Assembly: GCF_009695655.1 (NCBI RefSeq)
Contig: NZ_VUNM01000016.1
Coordinates: 1-48,591, forward strand
Origin: Sharpea porci
Lineage (GTDB): Bacteria > Bacillota_I > Bacilli_A > Erysipelotrichales > Coprobacillaceae
Direction of reading: 5' to 3'
DNA: 48,591 bases
The notes under the pieces are model-generated. The model had not been told where the DNA came from. It searched no databases and saw nothing but the letters and a program-made list of their open reading frames with translations. The translations under genes were made by a program, and so were the position numbers. Below, piece after piece: positions 44,134-48,591 of the stretch (position 1 is its first letter; the number at the start of each line of letters is the position of its first letter).

Positions 44134-45408
44134 ATGAAAATTATTAAGAAATACAATGAAACAAGTCTTGTAGCGAGAATCATTTGTGGTTTAGCTATCG
44201 GCTTACTTTTAGCACTTATTGTACCGAAGATTCTTAAGTTAGAAATTATTGGTAATATCTTTATTGGTGCATTAAGAGGTATTGCACCTATCCTTGTCTT
44301 TGCCTTAGTTACATCGGCATTAGTAAATGGCTCTGGCAAGATGGATCGTCGTTTTGGGTCCGTTATCTTCTTATATATGCTTTCAACCTTCCTAGCTGCC
44401 TTTGTAGCCGTTGCAGGAAGTTTTCTCTTTCCACAAACTATCGCCCTAGGAACAGCCTATAAGGCAGAAAGTGTCCCTAGTGGTATCTTTGAAGTCATCA
44501 GTAACCTTCTCCTCAAGCTTGTGGATAATCCTATTAATGCCCTAGCACAGGCTAACTATATTGGCATTCTCTTCTGGGCAATTATCTTTGCTTTTGCCTT
44601 AAAGTCATTTGCTTCTGAAAGTACTAAAGCATTTATTGGTAATATCTCAGATGCTCTTACGAAGATTGTAAAGTGGATTATTAATATGGCTCCTTTTGGG
44701 GTAATGGGGCTTGTTTATCAGACTGTTTCAGCTAATGGACTTGGTGTCTTTGTGAAATATGGTTCATTACTGGGATTATTAGTTGGATGTATGCTTTTAG
44801 TGGCATTAGTTGTTGATCCATTGATTGCCTTTATTGTTTTAAGACGTAATCCTTACCCATTAGTCTTTAGATGTTTAAAAGAATCAGGCGTGACAGCATT
44901 CTTTACAAGAAGTTCAGCTGCCAATATTCCTGTTAATATGGCTTTTTGTGAGAAGCTTGGTTTAGATAGAGATATGTATTCTATTTCTATTCCCTTAGGG
45001 GCAACGATTAATATGGATGGTGCGGCTATTACTATTACTGTTATGACTCTAGCTACCGCTAATACATTAGGTATTCATCCTGATTTAGTATCAGCATTGA
45101 TGCTTTCTATTCTTTCTACATTAGCGGCATGTGGTTCTTCGGGCGTAACTGGGGGATCATTGTTGTTGATTCCAATGGCATGTTCTCTCTTTAATATTCC
45201 TAATAGTATTGCGATGCAGGTTGTGGGTGTAGGTATTATCTTAGGTGTTGTCCAGGATTCTGTTGAAACAGCATTGAATTCATCTGGTGATGTTATGTTT
45301 GCAGCAACAGCAGAATTTAGAGAATGGCAAAAAAGAGGCAAACGCCTCCCAGACTTCATGTATTCTAAAAGAGAAAAAGCAAAATTCAACAATACAGACA
45401 ACGCTTAG
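44134..45408 (+). CDS. sstT: Serine/threonine:sodium symporter SstT
   Basis: A 424-residue DAACS-family transporter with eight TM helices and two re-entrant hairpins. It has FFTRSSAANIPVNM (hairpin 1 serine-rich motif), PLGATINMDGAAI (the family NMDG cation site) and LSTLAACGSSGVTGGS (hairpin 2). These match SstT more closely than glutamate or C4-dicarboxylate members. It imports serine and threonine with sodium. AAGGGGG lies 9 nt before the ATG. It has its own terminator. In this genome it would complement serA-serC in serine supply. Confidence 0.93.
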   Translation: MKIIKKYNETSLVARIICGLAIGLLLALIVPKILKLEIIGNIFIGALRGIAPILVFALVTSALVNGSGKMDRRFGSVIFLYMLSTFLAAFVAVAGSFLFPQTIALGTAYKAESVPSGIFEVISNLLLKLVDNPINALAQANYIGILFWAIIFAFALKSFASESTKAFIGNISDALTKIVKWIINMAPFGVMGLVYQTVSANGLGVFVKYGSLLGLLVGCMLLVALVVDPLIAFIVLRRNPYPLVFRCLKESGVTAFFTRSSAANIPVNMAFCEKLGLDRDMYSISIPLGATINMDGAAITITVMTLATANTLGIHPDLVSALMLSILSTLAACGSSGVTGGSLLLIPMACSLFNIPNSIAMQVVGVGIILGVVQDSVETALNSSGDVMFAATAEFREWQKRGKRLPDFMYSKREKAKFNNTDNA

Positions 45409-45436
45409 AGTGAGATCATTCTCACTCTTTTTTAGT
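45407..45436. terminator. Shared terminator between sstT and the convergent ATPase gene
   Basis: AGAGTGAGA-TCA-TTCTCACTCT followed by TTTTTT. The sstT stop codon overlaps its first bases, and the convergent ATPase ends just inside its T-run. Confidence 0.8.
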
Positions 45437-46751
45437 AGTCTGTCAGCAAGAAAGCCATATATGTAGGTAGGGTTAGAATCTTACCCTCTCTTCCTACATT
45501 ATATTGTCCTAATTTAATAGCTTGTTGGATATGATATTTCTCAGGGTGATTGAGAATAGTTTTTGTGCTTTTTGTATTACCTGTTGTTGCTTTTACTTCG
45601 ACAAGTATAGCTTCTCCATGATATCTCATGACAAAATCAATCTCCAACCCACTATCTTTATGATAATAGTAAAGCTTTCTACCCATCTTATGAAATATAT
45701 CAGCGATAAGATTTTCAAAAATAGCGCCCTTATATCCATAAAGATGACCATTTAATACATCAAACTGCGTCCCATCTTCCAACATACTAATAAATAATCC
45801 TGTATCACACATATACACCTTAAAAACATCCTGAATGGCATTACCATCCAAAGGTAATTCAGGTATTGACAAATTATAACATCTTGTAATAATACCTGCA
45901 TCTTCAATCCATTGAAGACTACCCAAATATCTTGCCGCAGTCGATCCCTTTTTTATAACAGAATATTGGAATTTTTTATTCTCTTTACTTAATTGTTTAG
46001 GAATGGACTCAAAACATTCCCTAATATGGGCTTTATCACCATTCGATGCATATTTCATCATATCATCTTTATAAGATGCAACGATATCACGTTGTATCTG
46101 TAGAACTGCATCCATTTGTTTTGTAGACACAAATGTCTGTACAGCATCAGGCATACCGCCTACTACAGTATATTGTAATAAGAGTTGTTGGAATCTATGA
46201 TGTAATGCATCAACAACTGGTGTTTCATTCTTTAAAGAAATTCTAAGCATATCAATCATATTATCCGTAATCCCATTAGCCCATAAGAACTCTTCAAAAT
46301 CCATAGGATACATTTCTATCACTGTTTCATAGCCAACAGGTATTGATGAGGGCATTTCACGATATCCTTTAATTCCCAACAAAGACCCTGTTCCAATAAC
46401 ATCATAGCGTCCATCAACCTTAAAGAATTTCAATGAAGTACGTGCTTGCGGACACTCCTGAATCTCATCAAAAATAATAATGGTTTCGCCTGGCTTAAAT
46501 ATAGCTTTATCACCAAGTAAGGCACTCATTATCATTGTAAGGTAATCAATTTCCAACGAATCTTGGAAAATGCTTTGAAAGCGAGGATTTTCAAAGAAAT
46601 TTAAATAAACAACATATTGATAATGCTTCTTTGCGAAAGCTAAAACAGAGGATGTTTTCCCACACTGTCTACATCCCTTAATAATAAGCGGTTTATGATT
46701 CTTGTCTTCCTTCCATTCCTCTAAGCATCTGTCAATCTTTCTCTTAAGCAT
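45432..46751 (-). CDS. Second AAA-family ATPase with C-terminal DUF4143
   Basis: A 439-residue paralogue-type protein of the ATPase at 16057-17397. Walker A is GCRQCGKTSS (25-34), Walker B IIIFDEIQE, then TGSLLGI and MYPMDFEEFLWANG. The C-terminal DUF4143 region has LYYYHKDSGLEIDFVMRYHG and ILVEVKATTG (a D...ExK nuclease-like pattern). Sequence identity outside the motifs is low, so it is not a recent copy. The ATG at 46751 has GGAGGG 8 nt upstream; the GTG three codons earlier is less likely. It stands alone behind a 33-bp-period repeat array. Function unknown. Confidence 0.82.
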   Translation of the reverse strand: MLKRKIDRCLEEWKEDKNHKPLIIKGCRQCGKTSSVLAFAKKHYQYVVYLNFFENPRFQSIFQDSLEIDYLTMIMSALLGDKAIFKPGETIIIFDEIQECPQARTSLKFFKVDGRYDVIGTGSLLGIKGYREMPSSIPVGYETVIEMYPMDFEEFLWANGITDNMIDMLRISLKNETPVVDALHHRFQQLLLQYTVVGGMPDAVQTFVSTKQMDAVLQIQRDIVASYKDDMMKYASNGDKAHIRECFESIPKQLSKENKKFQYSVIKKGSTAARYLGSLQWIEDAGIITRCYNLSIPELPLDGNAIQDVFKVYMCDTGLFISMLEDGTQFDVLNGHLYGYKGAIFENLIADIFHKMGRKLYYYHKDSGLEIDFVMRYHGEAILVEVKATTGNTKSTKTILNHPEKYHIQQAIKLGQYNVGREGKILTLPTYMAFLLTDY

Positions 46752-46779
46752 AGAAATCACCCTCCTCTACTTCTAGTAT

Positions 46780-46911
46780 AATGTAAGCAAAATATTTTTC
46801 AAGGGACTTTTCAATGTCACATGCAACTTTTTTAATGGACTTTTTGAGACTACATACAACTTTTTCAAGTGACTTTTTGAGATTACACGCAACTTTTTCA
46901 AGGGAGTTTTG
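46780..46911 (-). repeat. 33-bp-period tandem repeats before the second DUF4143 ATPase
   Basis: Four contiguous 33-bp units begin at 46780, 46813, 46846 and 46879; a decayed fifth may follow to 46944. Leftward, a unit reads roughly AAAAAGTCCCTTGAAAAAGT followed by TGCRTGTAATCTC. The unit nearest the gene supplies the -35 (TTGAAA, 46797-46802); a 16-bp spacer leads to the -10 TATACT (46775-46780). The other units repeat the TTGAAA element upstream at the same helical face. Confidence 0.88.
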
Positions 46912-46995
46912 TAGAACATAATATTTTTACAAGTTATGTAAAAAACATGCGTTATGCTTAAGGTTTGATAAAATAGTGTTATGGAGGCCACATAT

Positions 46996-48378
46996 ATGGA
47001 AGAGGACTATCATACTTTTAGAGAACAACTTGAAAATAAAACAATCAAAGAATTTACGAAATCGATTAATGAAAACAAACTTACATTTGAATCAAGTTAT
47101 GCTACTGGAATCATTAGCTTTAACGATTATCATATTATTGAAATGGAAGTCATCAATAAGAAAAATGCAACCTCTGAATTCTATATTCACTTCCAGTACA
47201 ACAACAATGCCCATGCATTATCACTCTATCAAGAATTCGAGGATGCGCTTATTCAGACGAAAGAGAAACATACGCTTAATGTCCTTCTTTGTTGCAGTGG
47301 AGGACTTACGACAAGTTATTTTGCGATGTTATTGAATGAGGGAGCACAGGCTATCTCTCTTGATTATCACTTTGATGCGATGAGTTTTGATCGGCTTTAT
47401 CATAAAGGTAGTGACTATGATGTTATTCTGCTTGCCCCACAAATCAGCTATAAACACAAAGAAGCAGAAAGTGCCCTGCGCCATAAACTTATTATCGACA
47501 TTCCAGCTTCTATCTTTGCCCGTTATGATGATGGTGCTATGTTCCATCACATCGCTTCAAGTCTAGAAACCTACAAGAAAAGAGACACTTCCCCTATTGA
47601 TTTACCTATAAAAAAAGATATCCACAACACAACAACAATCCTTGTCTTGGGATATATCAGACACATGGATAAAACACGTATTGTTTATCGTATTTATGAT
47701 CATAATCAAATTTTACTCACGAATGAAGTCATCAAATCCCATCTTCGTCTAGAAGATATGCGTGATATTATTACAATGATTCTAACTTTGTATGATATAA
47801 AGATGGTTGGTATTGCCATGCCTGGTATTATCAATAATGGTACACCGTATTCTGAAAGTGATACTTTTGATTATGAGAATGTGTATGAATATTTTAAGAA
47901 TCAGTTTGATATCCCTATTGTCTTAAACAACGATGTCAATGCCATGGCAGTAGGACAGTATCTTACCCAGGATGAAACTGAGAACCTCTCTTTCCTCTTC
48001 CAGCCTAGAGGAGCAATCTACTCAGGTATTGGCAATATTATCGACGGTAAACTTCATACCGGTCATGCCCATGTCTCTGGTGAATCCTTTTTAGTTATGA
48101 AACATAACAACTGTTCTCCTCAAGACTTATATACAACTGAAGAGGGAGAAATCAAGATGGTTGCTTGTGCATTAAATGCCCTGATTGCCATGGTTGCTCC
48201 TGACAAGATTATCTATTATTGCGAACAGATTCCAGATACCAAGAAACTCATTGATGCATTAACTGTTGATATACCTAAAAATGTCATGCCTGTCATTGAG
48301 AAAACGATACATATTAAGGACTATATGTTGCTTGGTGAACTCTATCTTGCTGCTCAGTACTACCATGAACATCTTTAG
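46996..48378 (+). CDS. Unusual fusion: PTS EIIB-like domain plus ROK-family domain
   Basis: A 460-residue protein in three parts. Residues 1-90 form a domain I do not recognise (possibly a strand-rich sensor: IISFNDYHIIEMEVINKKN). Residues 94-190 match the lactose/cellobiose EIIB fold, with NVLLCCSGGLTTS (candidate phospho-Cys100) and DVILLAPQISYKHKEA. Residues 214-460 are ROK-like: VGIAMPGIINNG, and the sugar-kinase Asp in LNNDVNAMAVGQY (Asp313). The ROK zinc motif (CxCGxxGC) is missing, so kinase activity is uncertain. It is probably a sugar-status sensor linking PTS phosphorylation to an effector. Its start has GGAGG upstream. No HTH was seen. Confidence 0.7.
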   Translation: MEEDYHTFREQLENKTIKEFTKSINENKLTFESSYATGIISFNDYHIIEMEVINKKNATSEFYIHFQYNNNAHALSLYQEFEDALIQTKEKHTLNVLLCCSGGLTTSYFAMLLNEGAQAISLDYHFDAMSFDRLYHKGSDYDVILLAPQISYKHKEAESALRHKLIIDIPASIFARYDDGAMFHHIASSLETYKKRDTSPIDLPIKKDIHNTTTILVLGYIRHMDKTRIVYRIYDHNQILLTNEVIKSHLRLEDMRDIITMILTLYDIKMVGIAMPGIINNGTPYSESDTFDYENVYEYFKNQFDIPIVLNNDVNAMAVGQYLTQDETENLSFLFQPRGAIYSGIGNIIDGKLHTGHAHVSGESFLVMKHNNCSPQDLYTTEEGEIKMVACALNALIAMVAPDKIIYYCEQIPDTKKLIDALTVDIPKNVMPVIEKTIHIKDYMLLGELYLAAQYYHEHL

Positions 48379-48591
48379 AAGCACTTTCTAACCACATTCT
48401 ATCCACAGTTGTTACAATAGCTTTTCATTAACTTTCATATTCCCCAATCAAAGATGGAATTTATAAATAAAAATCCCCATTTGCACAGTGGACCTATATG
48501 ATATAGAATAATTATGCATGTAATGCAATTATGCTTTGGCGGGTGACTGTGCAATTGTGATTTTGGCGATCCTCTGTACGGTCATCCACCA
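48379..48591. other. Right-hand non-coding end
   Basis: No gene seen. TTTGCACAGT (about 48481) and ACTGTGCAA (about 48547) form an inverted repeat about 55 bp apart, which could be the end of a mobile element or an operator beyond the window edge. I cannot decide. Confidence 0.3.

Noticed and set aside
48379-48591. tRNA-like ending (CCACCA) at the right edge
   Set aside because: The preceding sequence does not form a cloverleaf or contain a T-loop motif.

Overview
The window looks like chromosome of a low-GC, gut-type Firmicute, most likely an Erysipelotrichia/Coprobacillaceae-like bacterium. This rests on AT-rich codon use, strong AGGAGG ribosome sites, the pst-pho and serC-serA gene styles, and gut-Firmicute mobile-element relics (TnpV, DUF6809). 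The genus cannot be fixed from the sequence alone. No rRNA, tRNA or CRISPR array was found.

Region by region. 0-1.5 kb: a small membrane-protein ORF, then a decayed three-gene relic of an integrative element (DUF6809, a small conserved protein, TnpV), each with a frame lesion. 1.6-8.2 kb: a complete phosphate-starvation unit read leftward, pstS-pstC-pstA-pstB-phoU-phoB-phoR, with 11-bp-phased Pho-box-like repeats before pstS and before phoB. 8.3-9.2 kb: a RelB antitoxin with a broken RelE toxin and a second antitoxin scar. 9.6-15.4 kb: a YitT-type membrane protein, an unknown small protein, serA and serC, an M48 membrane protease, and a lectin-fold protein. 15.4-18.9 kb: a DUF4143 AAA ATPase cassette sitting between a 406-bp duplicate of the 3' part of a LysR gene and the intact LysR gene. 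19.0-24.2 kb: a YeiH-type transporter divergent from that LysR gene, a DUF1015 protein, a fluoride riboswitch with a cation/proton antiporter, and a fused MsrAB.

24.7-33.8 kb is a defence island transcribed leftward from one near-consensus promoter bracketed by two GGAT-type palindromes. It holds an unusual adenine-methylase-like protein fused to a specificity domain, with eroded catalytic motifs; a small uncharacterised partner that overlaps it; then hsdM, hsdS, a membrane-anchored protein and hsdR. This two-gene addition to a type I restriction system is one of the two best candidates for an undescribed system.

34.1-38.6 kb is a decaying conjugative-element remnant: virD4-like with a frameshift and a lost Walker lysine, and a ClpP-like gene split by an IS200/IS605 element, preceded by 95-bp tandem repeats. 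38.9-41.7 kb: a nitroreductase, then two metal GTPase genes, one with a 60-residue His-rich tract and one fused to a YcgQ-like C-terminal domain, behind a perfect palindrome that overlaps the promoter. 41.8-43.8 kb: an AbiE-type toxin-antitoxin pair and an orphan RelB-like antitoxin. 44.1-48.4 kb: SstT, a second DUF4143 ATPase, and an unusual EIIB-ROK fusion.

The other strong candidate is shared by the two DUF4143 ATPase genes. Each has, directly upstream and merging into its promoter, an array of direct repeats with the same 33-bp period (three helical turns) but unrelated repeat sequences. This suggests a family-specific regulatory or DNA-binding arrangement.
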